Assembly (NCBI GenBank): GCA_009761415.1
Contig: QUOL01000001.1
Location: 186,001-250,000, forward strand
Reading direction: 5' to 3'
DNA length: 64,000 nucleotides
Source of the DNA: Sarcomyxa edulis
Taxonomy: Eukaryota; Basidiomycota; Agaricomycetes; Agaricales; Mycenaceae
The notes under the pieces were generated by a model. That model was not told where the DNA came from. It did no database searches and saw only the letters and a list, made by a program, of their open reading frames with translations. A program made the translations under genes and the position numbers. This document shows, in pieces, positions 10,201 through 19,052 of the stretch (position 1 is the stretch's first letter; the number at the start of each line of letters is the position of its first letter).

Positions 10201-13200
10201 CTCTGAAATATGGAAGGCCCATTGCGCAAACCAAAAGGCATGCGCCGGAACTGCCACAATCCAAGATGAGAACGAAATGCAGTCTTCTCCTTTTCACTCT
10301 CACCCATCTCCAACTGAGTGAATCCGGCGAGAGCGTCGAAAGAAGACAGAACCTGAGCACCCGACAAGGCCTGAATGATCTCCGTTTGACGAGGTATCGG
10401 GAACTCGTCCGGAATAGTCTGCGCATTCAATTTCCTATAATCAATGACGCACCGAGGCTTCCCGTTACGATATACGACCACAATCGGGAAACCCCAGGGG
10501 CTGGTCGAAGGCTCTATCACCCCTGCCTCAAACCAAATCTTCATCTGCTTATCAATGACCTCTCGCTTCGCGGGAGAAGCGGTGTACATAGGTACCGATA
10601 TCGGCTGAGTATCAGGGTATAGGTTGACAGGAACTTTGGCTTCGACGTGGCCCAAACGGCCATCGACCCCGAAGGCTAAGACATTCTTACGCAGCACTTC
10701 CTCCAGACGAGGACGTATACTCGAAGGAATGTCCGGCCCAAGATTCACCAACTTAGTAACATCAACGCCCATCTCCACGTCGTCAGGGACTGCGGTAGTC
10801 TTAGGTCCCCAGTTCTCGTCCCCTTCCAGCATATCATCACCTGTAGGAACAAAATCATGACGAGGTGGAGGGGCGGTACTAAGATCCTGTGCCTGCATCG
10901 TACCCCCGACCATTGCCTTCAAAGCATCGGCGGAAGCCGCATACTTAGCCCACTCCTCATCCGTAGCCGGAGCATCCAACTCATCAGCAGGATTGACCAG
11001 GTAACCCACTATGTCACCCGCCCTGATGTACCAAGGGCGAGTCGTTGGATTAGCAATCGGGAGGTAAGGTGTTTCGGAGTTAATCCAGGTCGTAGGAGCC
11101 GCCAAAACAGAACCTTCCTCCATCCCAATGACCACCTTCTCCACGAGCCAATCCGAACGTCCCTCAAAGTAAGAGGACACCCGAACATTATGAACCGAGC
11201 CGGCTGCAATGAGGACGTTCTCCTCTGCAATCACAGAAGGAGGACCATCATCGCGCCCCAACTCTCGGTCTTTACGTCGCGCACGTACAGCAGCTTTGGC
11301 GCGGACGAAAGATTGACTAGTGTCCGCGTGGCGTATTTCGAAACCCAAATCCACCGCGGAGGCTGAGGAAGCAGGGATAATACGACCTGAATTCCCAACA
11401 TAAACCTCGCCCCGCCCAGATGCATAACGCCGTAGACCCAGCTCGTAGGTAACCTGAAAGTCCTCTCCTAACAATAATGGAACGCGCATGTCGCGCACCA
11501 CATAAGCTTCCAAGTCGAAGGATACCACGGAACCATCCCGAGCGGCAGCAAATAACTGGGTCTTGACATACCCCAGTACTCGCGCGTGCCCAGTAAGATG
11601 ATACAACTTCATCCTGATACCCGGCTTTGGTTCACCTAAGGCAGATATAGTCTTCCAGTAATCTTCCGACATCAAAGTTATATCCGCCCCAGAATCCAGA
11701 CGGGCCTGAACAGGGGCAACATCCAAAGCGTGAACATTAGCCTTGATATGCAGAGCCCGCGTTCCCAGAGATGCATAACCCTCTGGAAAAGATCGAGCCT
11801 TCCGCGCAGGGAACACAGTACCGAGCACTGGTTCGGCCTCCAACTCGCGATACCCATTCCGCCATCGCCGACGTCGTTCCTTGTGAGTCATACCAGTCCT
11901 CTCAGGCAGAGCTCTGTGCTTGCCCTTATCTTCAAATTGCACCCTACGACGAACGTTACGGTTCAAGCCATAGTATGAATGCTTAGCATGAAGCGCAAAG
12001 GCACCTGTAGTCTTAGCATCAACCGTGAATACCTCACGAACCCCCACGGGGTGGAACTCAGCGTCGGGATCCAAAAGGTCGTCAATGGACTCATTGAACT
12101 CAGAATCGGAATCACGAGCCGCATAATCGTCAAAAGATTCATTAGTCTCAACCAACATAGCTAAGTAAAGACGATCTTGTTCCTCCTCCTCCGCCTGATC
12201 CATGTCCACATAGATAAGATTGGCGTTGCGCAGAACGTTCCATTTACCGTAATGAGGACAATCCCGCGCAAAATGACGAGGGCTGGTACAGATGAAACAT
12301 ACGCCGTTAGGAGGCTTATTGCTAGACACAGAGTCGTCGCGAGAAAAGCTGTAACCATCTACAGTCTTCCCCTCAGGCCAAGGTTTCTTGATGCCTCCTC
12401 CGCGGCCAGCACCACCTCCGCGACCCTGACCGCCAGGCCGACCTCTGGAGCGATCAGCACCTCTAGGCGTCGTGCTTCTATCTGCAGCAAAAGCCCACGT
12501 CTTTCCAGCGGGAGCATCGTCTGAATCGGACTCATCGTCGGTCGGAGGGCCAGCACCATCCGCCCCATCAGCTACCTGCGCGTTGCGCCTGAAATTGCTA
12601 CGACGAAATCCCGTCGACGGAGCACCCATTTGATTCCTCAACTGCTCGCCCGTCACCCATAAAGAAAGCAAGGCCAGCGTAGACTGAGAGCAGCGCTGTT
12701 GTAATTGATAAATGAACGGACACGTCTGTTCGTTGAGGATGGCAGCCCATTCGACAGGTTGAGTTCGTAGTATGCGAGCAACTGCCATGCTCCCATCAGG
12801 CTCCTCGAACAGGAATGAATGATATTTCGCTCTGCGCTGAAGGAAATCCAAAGGCTCCTCAGTAGAATGACCTTTCTGACGGAATCGCATTTCCTCAAAT
12901 TCGAAGGTACGCGCTTCTATCCAAGTCTTATCCATGAAATGGTCGCGCAACGCAAGCAGCAACGCATCCCAGGACTGCGAGATGAAATTCTTGTCGGCGT
13001 CAGGAAGCATATCCCACCAATGCAAGGCTCGATCCGTCCATTTAATGTAGGCAATCTGCGCCAAACCTTTGGCCATTTCATCGCTCAGTCGTGCCAAGTT
13101 GGCCATCTGAGATATGTAAGGTATAATAGTGCTACCTTGACCGTCCCAGGCGGGCAAGGAGTTGGTGCTAATCTTCCGGTTCAACTGCCACGAATTCCAG

Positions 13201-14714
13201 ACCTGCAAAGCTACAGAGTCTGTCACTGGATTGCCGAAAGCGTCAACCGGATGATCTCCAGGGGGATCGCCGCCGTCTCCACTCCCAATAGGAACAGGAA
13301 GACCACCTCCACCGCGTTTGACACTTGACGCCGAAGTGGAGGTGGAACTGGAGGGACGTGATGACGGAGGAGATGCTTTCGCTTTGGCGCTCGGAAAAGT
13401 CACCTCGCGGTTAGGGATGGTTCCAGGTACGTTCGTCTGGAAGATGTGACTAGTCCAACCCGAAAGGTTGGCGCCAGGACGTATCAACGATGGCCCCCCA
13501 GACGAAGCAGATGCAGCAACTGAGTCGCGCTTCTGCAAGTCTCGGACCTTACCAACGCCTGGAAGGGAGCTAACCGCGTGAGGGCCCCCCAAAGTGGACA
13601 GGCTCTCCGGTTGAGCAAATCGTAGACTCTTGACTTGAGTCGTGGATAGAGGCAAGGCAGCAGAGTTGCGAGAACTGACGCTGTTCGTAATGCTACGAGC
13701 AGGAGGATGGGAGAGGGCTCCCGTAGGCCAGAAAGGAGATCGGTACTGAAATCCTTCCACTTCTTCACCCTTGTAGAAATGCTCGGGTACCGACTCCAGT
13801 CCAGCGACTAGACCAGATTTGGCTTCTGAATCAATAGTGTTGGCCATCGCCCCATAATCGGGACGCGCCACTAGCTTAGCTAACTCATGCACAGGATTTC
13901 CGGTACCGAAATCCGAGCGCACGGAAGACAAGGTAGAGTTAACAGAAGCAACGAAATTGCTTCCCAAAGCGACATTGTTCAACTTCTTGACTTGCCGAAG
14001 GTACTTCAGGACATGCCCACGAGCGGACCATAAACGCATCTGCAGAACTCCGTACGTGGTGAGTATCTGCTTCCGATCCGCATGTAACTCGCATAGCTTC
14101 AGAAAGGCGAAGTTAGGATCCAGGAAGAAGACCTGTTTCTCGTCCAGGCCCAAGTATTGCTGGAGAGCTAGCAAAATCTGAGACATGGCGAGGACCTGAT
14201 GTGCCAACTTCAGTAAGCGGTGAGCGCCTAACGAATAGTACTTTGTTTTCGTAGTGTCGTGAGGGTAACGAAACGCTTCCAACTCATGCTTCCTGGGTCG
14301 TATCTCCTGAAGAGCAGTGATAGAGTCGCCTAAGTCGTTCCAAATCATATCCTTGTGTTTGCCCGTCCAGCGAGTAACCGCATCGCGGAGTAGCATGGAC
14401 TCGGCCACTGAACGACCAGGCATCATGCTGTCGACAGCTCCGTACTCGGTCAAAGGATCGGCATCGGTGAGGGGATCATAGTAAGGGTGGTAACGAGCTA
14501 CCGAGGCCTCGATAGGTTCGTCCCGGATGTTCAAGTCCTTGCAAACGACACTGAAGATGCGTGGATATTCGCTCATGATCCGAGGGCCTTGCAGCATTTC
14601 AGAAATGGAATTACTGTAGAGGACCCCCTGATCTAAGGCTGAGCACAGGTTGGCACCTGCAGGTTTAGGTACCTGACCTACAGGTATTTCATATCTCAAA
14701 AGTGATACCTGCAC
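7266..14714 (-). CDS. Chromovirus Gag-Pol polyprotein with chromodomain
   Basis: A 2482-codon frame. In order: gag capsid-like region (about residues 500-660), CCHC zinc knuckle CFIC-x4-H-x4-C near 805, aspartic protease DSGAD near 1008, reverse transcriptase with VIDYRKLN and YIDD near 1520, RNase H starting YTDAS near 1668, integrase zinc site (HH...CDVC) near 2085, DDE core (SLDLITG, IADRDRRW, NATIE) about 2116-2220, and a C-terminal chromodomain (residues about 2420-2475, aromatic cage-type YLVRWKDF). It makes cDNA and integrates it; the chromodomain usually steers insertion to methylated histones. All catalytic motifs are intact. The first ATG lies inside the CAGGT-rich tract and is unlikely to be native; the true start is probably 15829 in the preceding frame. 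Confidence 0.95.
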   Translation of the reverse strand: MQVSLLRYEIPVGQVPKPAGANLCSALDQGVLYSNSISEMLQGPRIMSEYPRIFSVVCKDLNIRDEPIEASVARYHPYYDPLTDADPLTEYGAVDSMMPGRSVAESMLLRDAVTRWTGKHKDMIWNDLGDSITALQEIRPRKHELEAFRYPHDTTKTKYYSLGAHRLLKLAHQVLAMSQILLALQQYLGLDEKQVFFLDPNFAFLKLCELHADRKQILTTYGVLQMRLWSARGHVLKYLRQVKKLNNVALGSNFVASVNSTLSSVRSDFGTGNPVHELAKLVARPDYGAMANTIDSEAKSGLVAGLESVPEHFYKGEEVEGFQYRSPFWPTGALSHPPARSITNSVSSRNSAALPLSTTQVKSLRFAQPESLSTLGGPHAVSSLPGVGKVRDLQKRDSVAASASSGGPSLIRPGANLSGWTSHIFQTNVPGTIPNREVTFPSAKAKASPPSSRPSSSTSTSASSVKRGGGGLPVPIGSGDGGDPPGDHPVDAFGNPVTDSVALQVWNSWQLNRKISTNSLPAWDGQGSTIIPYISQMANLARLSDEMAKGLAQIAYIKWTDRALHWWDMLPDADKNFISQSWDALLLALRDHFMDKTWIEARTFEFEEMRFRQKGHSTEEPLDFLQRRAKYHSFLFEEPDGSMAVARILRTQPVEWAAILNEQTCPFIYQLQQRCSQSTLALLSLWVTGEQLRNQMGAPSTGFRRSNFRRNAQVADGADGAGPPTDDESDSDDAPAGKTWAFAADRSTTPRGADRSRGRPGGQGRGGGAGRGGGIKKPWPEGKTVDGYSFSRDDSVSSNKPPNGVCFICTSPRHFARDCPHYGKWNVLRNANLIYVDMDQAEEEEQDRLYLAMLVETNESFDDYAARDSDSEFNESIDDLLDPDAEFHPVGVREVFTVDAKTTGAFALHAKHSYYGLNRNVRRRVQFEDKGKHRALPERTGMTHKERRRRWRNGYRELEAEPVLGTVFPARKARSFPEGYASLGTRALHIKANVHALDVAPVQARLDSGADITLMSEDYWKTISALGEPKPGIRMKLYHLTGHARVLGYVKTQLFAAARDGSVVSFDLEAYVVRDMRVPLLLGEDFQVTYELGLRRYASGRGEVYVGNSGRIIPASSASAVDLGFEIRHADTSQSFVRAKAAVRARRKDRELGRDDGPPSVIAEENVLIAAGSVHNVRVSSYFEGRSDWLVEKVVIGMEEGSVLAAPTTWINSETPYLPIANPTTRPWYIRAGDIVGYLVNPADELDAPATDEEWAKYAASADALKAMVGGTMQAQDLSTAPPPRHDFVPTGDDMLEGDENWGPKTTAVPDDVEMGVDVTKLVNLGPDIPSSIRPRLEEVLRKNVLAFGVDGRLGHVEAKVPVNLYPDTQPISVPMYTASPAKREVIDKQMKIWFEAGVIEPSTSPWGFPIVVVYRNGKPRCVIDYRKLNAQTIPDEFPIPRQTEIIQALSGAQVLSSFDALAGFTQLEMGESEKEKTAFRSHLGLWQFRRMPFGLRNGPSIFQRIMQGVLSPFLWLFTLVYIDDIVIYSKSWEDHLVHLDRVLGAIAGAGITLSPAKCFVGYSSILLLGQKVSRLGLSTHQEKVSAIQDLARPTSVNELQKFLGMVVYFASYIPHYAFIAAPLFALLKKGVKFLWRAEHEVAFQRAKDALAAAPVLGHPVQGTPYRLYTDASDFALGASLQQVQPISVGDLKGTAVYDKLQRAWDAGLPIPSLVVNLVKEIIDAERPVGGGSWADTLDETVVYVERVICSWSRTLKSAERNYSATEREALGAKEALVKFQPFIEGETVILVTDHAALQWARVYENTNRRLAAWGAVYAAYPGLKIIHRPGKVHSNVDPLSRLPRVPPHDSPIRDDIQTIIPDEDKQYTAQGAEDKALFAPAERAVFSVWWFEETIDKYAFALQTRGQKRKEEDHLAAEKREEEPPATNVTGDDETLPFIDGDHWTYPAGVKGKPEDRDLDEEWAHQPHLLLSIKPELISRFIEGYQLDSYFKPKYVVENPKAEKLLTPSHFRVGKNGLMYFIDADWNTRLCVPRSMVAYVLRWIHESPYESAHAGPRRFLARLQEAFFWSTMRKDTELYTTTCDVCQKIKVDRRKKQGGLRPAHIPSRPFDTVSLDLITGLPPSGNEKFDAILVIVDKFTKYARIIPTYQTLSQEGFAKLFVNNIANVYGLPSRIIADRDRRWSTAFWKSVVAYYGSVMALSSAHHPQTDGQTEILNATIETMLRAYVATDRASWAGWLSEIQRAYNSSVHSSTSYSPDFLLMGYQPKAAAGLLVPHLDGVDRPFLPSQKGEGFVAELESHRKSARDSLVLAQERQARAHNKHRRKVDELEVGDWALVNPHTLELVDVKGTGRKLIQRTIGPFEVMEKVNPMVYRLRMPENYPMHPVFNLDHLRKYHQSSSEFGERTILPPTRDYLDIEQYEVEAILGHRLASRKNGNRRMYLVRWKDFDPADDSWVSEYDLRNAPALRREYLAMKLKPVA

Positions 14715-14965
14715 CTGTGCAGGTAATGGCCAACAGGTACCTGTGACCTACAGGTAGTTGTTTTTGGAGTTAAAAACCTGTGAAATATGCCATATATGGT
14801 AAAATTCTTTACATACCTGCAGGTTAACCTGCACAGGTACCTGTAAAAAGTGTCCAAATCGGCTACCTGGATCCTTACAGGTAACACACCCACAGGTCAG
14901 GTCAAAAAAAATACCTGAACCTGCAGGTTTTCCCATGGATCAACCTACAAGTACCCACAGGTAGA
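14646..14965. repeat. CAGGT/ACCTG-dense tract splitting gag
   Basis: About 25 CAGGT or ACCTG words in 320 bp, often as palindromes such as ACCTGCAGGT, CAGGTACCTG and ACCTGTGCAGGT, around an AT-rich core (14762-14815). It sits between the end of the N-terminal gag frame (14945) and the first native-looking residues of gag-pol (about 14640), and the two frames are in different phases across it. It may be a small inserted element or an expanded minisatellite. No clear target duplication was found at its edges, and at about 320 nt it is too long for a typical intron here. Confidence 0.8.
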
Positions 14966-15829
14966 TCCTGATCCTTGCTCTGCCTTACCCTGATCGCCCT
15001 TGTTAACCGTATGACCCGACTCCTCAGAAGATCCTGATGTACGGAAAAGGTCTTTCAAAGAAGGAGTAGCGGACTGAGCGTAAGACGGATTATCGAGGTC
15101 TCCTTCAGGGGAGGTAGTTCGAGAAGGAACAACAACCTCCTCCTGAATTTCCTCTATAGAAACTGCAGGATAACGAGATTTGCCTTTGGTCTTTGATATA
15201 GTCTTAGCGCTCGTGGTCGAACTGACTGGCAGGGTACTAGTCGAATGATGATGAGTAGGCAACGCGCTTACAGCAGCATCAGGAGAGGTCGGGAGGGAAA
15301 CGTAGGCAGATTCATTCGTAGCGACGGACGCGCTGCGAGCAGCATCGTGATGTCTGGACGAAGTATGACGAGACGCGCTACCAGCGGCATCCGTAACAGA
15401 TGAAACAGAGGCGGACGCGCGTGAAGCAGCATCATAAGGGTAACCGACAGGAATAGAGGGAGCTAACGTATCCGAGACAGAGGCTAGAATAGACGCGCGA
15501 GGGGCAGCATCCTTGGCGGAGGAAGCAATGGAAGACGCGCGAGTAGCAGCATCTTTGGAGCGTTTAGGCAGGGACGATACGAAGGTGGTCGACAACGACG
15601 ACTTGGCTTTTGTAGTCGGATTCACCGGAATTGAATGGTTACTATCAGGGGGAAGACTCCCTTCTGATTCAACGGGGAGGGCAGGCGACGCGCTAGAAGC
15701 GGCATCTTGGGATTTAGAAGACAGTACCTCGCCCTTATTGTTACGAGGACGAAGGTATGAAGATGGTAGGGCGGGTTTGGAGAGTTTGGGTAGGCTAGCC
15801 GGTTCTCCCTTAGATCTGGGAGGAACCAT
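14945..15829 (-). CDS. Chromovirus N-terminal Gag segment, Ser/Ala-rich
   Basis: 294 codons from ATG 15829 (MVPPRSKGEPASL). Low complexity, Ser/Ala/Thr-rich, with seven spaced copies of a DAAxxAS peptide encoded by CGCGCT..AGCAGC DNA words (on the + strand at 15263, 15329, 15374, 15416, 15494, 15536, 15689). It ends inside the CAGGT tract after GSGST. I take it as the N-terminal extension of Gag-Pol cut off by that tract, since no other ATG would start gag and the spacing to the primer site suits a leader. No domain is recognised. It could also be a separate small ORF. Confidence 0.65.
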   Translation of the reverse strand: MVPPRSKGEPASLPKLSKPALPSSYLRPRNNKGEVLSSKSQDAASSASPALPVESEGSLPPDSNHSIPVNPTTKAKSSLSTTFVSSLPKRSKDAATRASSIASSAKDAAPRASILASVSDTLAPSIPVGYPYDAASRASASVSSVTDAAGSASRHTSSRHHDAARSASVATNESAYVSLPTSPDAAVSALPTHHHSTSTLPVSSTTSAKTISKTKGKSRYPAVSIEEIQEEVVVPSRTTSPEGDLDNPSYAQSATPSLKDLFRTSGSSEESGHTVNKGDQGKAEQGSGSTCGYL

Positions 15830-16460
15830 GGGGGGAGGAGGATGAAGGAGTTGTCCTCCGATTCCTCCTCTGCCTTTACTTATAATCTCCTAACACAGTA
15901 CTCCATACCATGTAATTCCCTTTCAACTCGACGATCCTCCTGTCGCCACGTTTTAGCAGACTGAATGTTAGTAGGCAGTGATCAACTCCGCCTTTTGATC
16001 ACAAAGCGATCCACCCAGGGGCTACTATCGCTCATGAGTGGATATTGAAATCCTCGTCGAGATCGATCGACGGGAAGGCTGAAAAGGATCATCCTTGTCG
16101 TAGCTTATGGCCGGCTCGATTGCACTCTGAAGAGAATTGACCTTGCTGGTCCTTCTCGAGGATTCAGGAATTTTCCGCGCATAAGAGCAGCAGAGCAGAA
16201 GCATTATCCGCGCTGAAGCAGCAGATAATCAAGGGTATCCTTTTTTGAGTAAGAATTGGACGATATAAATCGTCCGCTGGTAACGACTTGAACTCCATCT
16301 CCCGGTATTTGGAATGCGGAATGCAAACGATCGAAGTCAGCGGTCGGCTATTCCACTTAAAGGTACGAGGGAAAAAGGGGGGGAATAGCATAGCAGCAGC
16401 AATACAACCACGCTGGGAGGGGAGTTTATCGGAAAGACTTCCAACTACTAAGGTTGAAGT
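15830..16460 (-). other. Chromovirus 5' leader
   Basis: Untranslated region between primer site and first gag ATG. Contains two CGCGC(T/A)..AGCAGCA words at 16176 and 16209 that match the cluster near 6.7-6.9 kb. Likely holds packaging and dimerisation signals, by position only. Confidence 0.6.
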
Positions 16461-16477
16461 CCACGGTTCTGGCACCA
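16461..16477 (-). other. Primer binding site, tRNA 3'-end match
   Basis: In element sense TGGTGCCAGAACCGTGG begins one base after the 5' LTR. Its complement, CCACGGTTCTGGCACCA, has the form of a tRNA 3' end with CCA. The tRNA species was not identified; the usual initiator-Met site would read TGGTA/TGGTAGC, which this does not. Confidence 0.7.
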
Positions 16478-16478
16478 T

Positions 16479-16827
16479 TGTGATACGGCCCGTGACGTGA
16501 CTTCGGTGAGTAGAACGTTAGAAGTCTTGAGGTTGATCCGAAGTGAGCCCGACATCGGGAACGGAGTCGGGGAGGCTGTGACCGGGCTTCCGGGAGCAGT
16601 TACGCGTACTCAGGCACCGAGGGCGGGGATCAACCGAGTATCACGCTGACACCGGGCAGTCTTCTTGTATTAAGATAGCATGCTAGGGTGTTTGTGGTGA
16701 TTGTAATATATTAAGGTTCAAGTAAAATAGTACAAGTATATATACTAGGTACTATACAGCTAACAACAAGGTCCGTGTACCTGAGTCTATGGACATGTCA
16801 CAGTCACGTGTTACCCATGTTATCACA
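16479..16827 (-). repeat. 5' LTR of the chromovirus
   Basis: 349 bp, apparently identical to 2887-3235, with TGTGATA/TATCACA ends. Expected to hold the promoter (TATATATA near 16740 on the + strand) and start of the genomic RNA. Confidence 0.95.
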
Positions 16828-16832
16828 CGGCT
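16828..16832. repeat. Right target-site duplication CGGCT
   Basis: Matches 2882-2886 on the other side of the element. Confidence 0.93.
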
Positions 16833-17579
16833 CGTAAACTCAAGAGGGCCCTGTCAGTTCCTCAGATACTAGTACTAGAAGAGCAAGGCATTCTTCGTTC
16901 TTGTAGAGCACCGGAAATGCCTCCACAATTGTGGGGTAGACGGCCTGACATCATTGACATGACAGGTGCAGGGTCAGAGTGAGAAGACACCGCAGGATGC
17001 TGCCAGCCCTTACAGCGCATTGCACGACACTGCCAAAGAGTTGCGCGCTTGTTATGTTCCACGAAATACCTCTATAGAGAGTCAGTAGTACTAGACGGCC
17101 TGACACGACGCGACACGCGCATGGCTAATGGGAGTCCGGTGACCGTGGATGGACCAGAGCGAGAACAATATACCAGTAAGAAAGGTGCCTTCATCATCGA
17201 GTAAGTAGACGGAAATCTGCTCGTAGATTGTTCAGCCATAGAATATTAGCAATAGGTGACGGTCGAACCGGTGACAAGTTAGGCGAAGTACAAGTTAAAT
17301 TGCGAAGCGTGGGAAAAGTAAAGTTAAAGTTAACCCACCAAAAATAATACGGAAAAAAGTTAGCAAGTTAGGCCAAAAAGTAACTTTATGCAGACTCCAC
17401 GCGATCAGAGAGACTCACGAGCCGCTGACGGACTCTGACCGGGATGACTCGACCCAGGCCACAGCACGCTTGACTTGAGGCCATCGATCTAGAGTCAAAG
17501 CATACTATAGGTGAGCTTTCATACTTTCAAGTCTCATTTGGAATCTGTGTGCTCAAGGATCTACAAGTAAAACCTTTAC
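16833..17579. other. Intergenic, with degenerate AAGTTAA-type repeats
   Basis: No convincing gene. 17275-17390 contains several AAGTTA and AAGTTAAC words (for example AAAGTTAACCCACC), recalling the GTTAACTTGG minisatellite on the far side of the retrotransposon. The last 60 bp would be the 5' region of the F-box gene. Confidence 0.6.
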
Positions 17580-19052
17580 ATGGAACTACCAGGCTTTGGC
17601 GATGCACATCCGATTTTCACCACAGACTCCGATGCGGATTGCAATCCAGGATGCACCATTGACCAAACTGGTATACAGCGACAGAACGAATTCCTTTCAC
17701 TCGCACCCATCCAGAAGCTCCCATGGGAGTTACTCTCCACCATATTTCTACTGTGTCATCGAGGAGACCATCGTCCAAGCCCGGCTGCAGCACCCCTTCT
17801 CTTATCGGCGATTTGCACTGGGTGGAGGTCGATAGCGCTGGGAACTCCACAGTTATGGAACAAACTGAAGCTGCATCTGAGCTCGTCGAATGCGAACGTG
17901 GAAAGCGACTTGAATCTTTCGATGATATGGATAGAGCGATCGGGATCGGCTCCTCTTTCAGTGGACATATCTATGGCGCGAGATGAAACCATGTGCCAGC
18001 ACCCTGTCGTAGATCTTCTCATTCGCCATTCCAGACGACTACAGAAAATACGTGCTTCCTTCCTGACAAGTCTTATCGTCCCTTTGGCTCGCATCGCCCC
18101 AGGATCACTGGATCGACTGGAGGACTTGGAATTGAATCTCGGAGTGGACAACTATTTCGACCGTATAGAGGAATTGGAGGATCTGAAGTTGGTTTTCGCA
18201 GGCGACCATGTGTCGGGAGAATCTGGGGAAGCGCTCGGAGGTACGCCTCACCTCCGTAGTGTCAAACTGCGTTGTAATCCCCTGTTCGGTGTCCCGCGGA
18301 TGGCACTGCCATGGACACAATTGACAGTTTTAGTCATTGAGGGCTTCACAATGCCTCGTGCGAGCAGCTTATATTATCTAACGAAATGCGTCAACCTTGA
18401 GTATTGCTCTCTACAGATCGTGGGTTGGCGCGATGACCCTGATCCCGACTTCGAAAACGACGCGGACTTCCCGGTAGTTGGATCGACCCGGTTGAAGGCC
18501 CTGCATACACTCAATCTCGATTTTCACTATTGCGGCGCGACGTCCCAATTCTATCAGGCCCTCATTCTTCCTAGCCTTAAGGATCTCAGCTTGAAGCATG
18601 TAACAGACAGCGTATCGCCACTACTCCCAGTCTGTCAACTCCAATTACGCTCTGGATTCGAGCTGAGACGTCTATGCCTCACTTCGATTACCGATTCGCC
18701 TGGCGCCCTCACTCAAATTCTCATGCCCTCGATCGTTGACCTGGAACTGAAATATCCATCGTGGGGACTTGGTTGGTTCATCAATCGTCTCACTTGTTCT
18801 ACTTCCAAAGTACCAGTCCTCCCGAATCTCCAGCGTTTAACAGTGCGTGGCACAAATGTCGACGAGAACCGCATTGCGGATCTTGTTGAGTCAAGATGGT
18901 GGATAGACGACGACACTGCGCGTCCTATCTCGCGTCTCCAGAGCCTTTCACTCGAGTCTGGGCGTTATGATTGCGACGATGTCAACGTTGCAGCACAGGC
19001 CCGGATCAAGAAATGCCAAGCGGAGGGGCTGGAATATAACTATCACGAGTGA
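17580..19052 (+). CDS. F-box/leucine-rich protein A
   Basis: 490 codons from ATG 17580, no intron needed. Residues about 42-58 hold an F-box core (PIQKLPWELLSTIFLLC) followed by a conserved W-R-x-I-A-L-x-T-P-x-L-W stretch, the standard start of the large agaricomycete F-box family. The rest has irregular leucine-rich spacing (LEDLELNL, LVIEGF, LNLDFHY), expected to form the substrate surface. F-box proteins link targets to Skp1/Cul1 ubiquitin ligases; the target here is unknown. The next gene downstream is a paralogue. Confidence is high for the family. Confidence 0.88.
   Translation: MELPGFGDAHPIFTTDSDADCNPGCTIDQTGIQRQNEFLSLAPIQKLPWELLSTIFLLCHRGDHRPSPAAAPLLLSAICTGWRSIALGTPQLWNKLKLHLSSSNANVESDLNLSMIWIERSGSAPLSVDISMARDETMCQHPVVDLLIRHSRRLQKIRASFLTSLIVPLARIAPGSLDRLEDLELNLGVDNYFDRIEELEDLKLVFAGDHVSGESGEALGGTPHLRSVKLRCNPLFGVPRMALPWTQLTVLVIEGFTMPRASSLYYLTKCVNLEYCSLQIVGWRDDPDPDFENDADFPVVGSTRLKALHTLNLDFHYCGATSQFYQALILPSLKDLSLKHVTDSVSPLLPVCQLQLRSGFELRRLCLTSITDSPGALTQILMPSIVDLELKYPSWGLGWFINRLTCSTSKVPVLPNLQRLTVRGTNVDENRIADLVESRWWIDDDTARPISRLQSLSLESGRYDCDDVNVAAQARIKKCQAEGLEYNYHE

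Larger units (their letters stand above)
2887..16827 (-). mobile_element. Full-length Ty3/Gypsy chromovirus, 13.9 kb
   Basis: Complete LTR retrotransposon read on the minus strand: two 349-bp LTRs with TGTGATA/TATCACA ends, flanked by CGGCT duplications. Order in sense direction: 5' LTR, primer site, leader, gag N-terminal frame, CAGGT-rich tract, gag-pol with chromodomain, 0.6-kb spacer, extra RS-rich frame, purine run, 3' LTR. The order protease-RT-RNase H-integrase and the C-terminal chromodomain define a chromovirus. LTRs look identical by eye, implying a young insertion. At nearly 14 kb it is large for the group because of the N-terminal gag extension and the extra frame. This copy is probably defective as read: gag is split and the extra frame holds a stop. 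Confidence 0.95.

Noticed and set aside
14646..14965. An intron of the chromovirus between gag parts
   Set aside because: Length is far above local introns, and an intron would be lost on retrotransposition; no strong donor/acceptor pair restores the frame.
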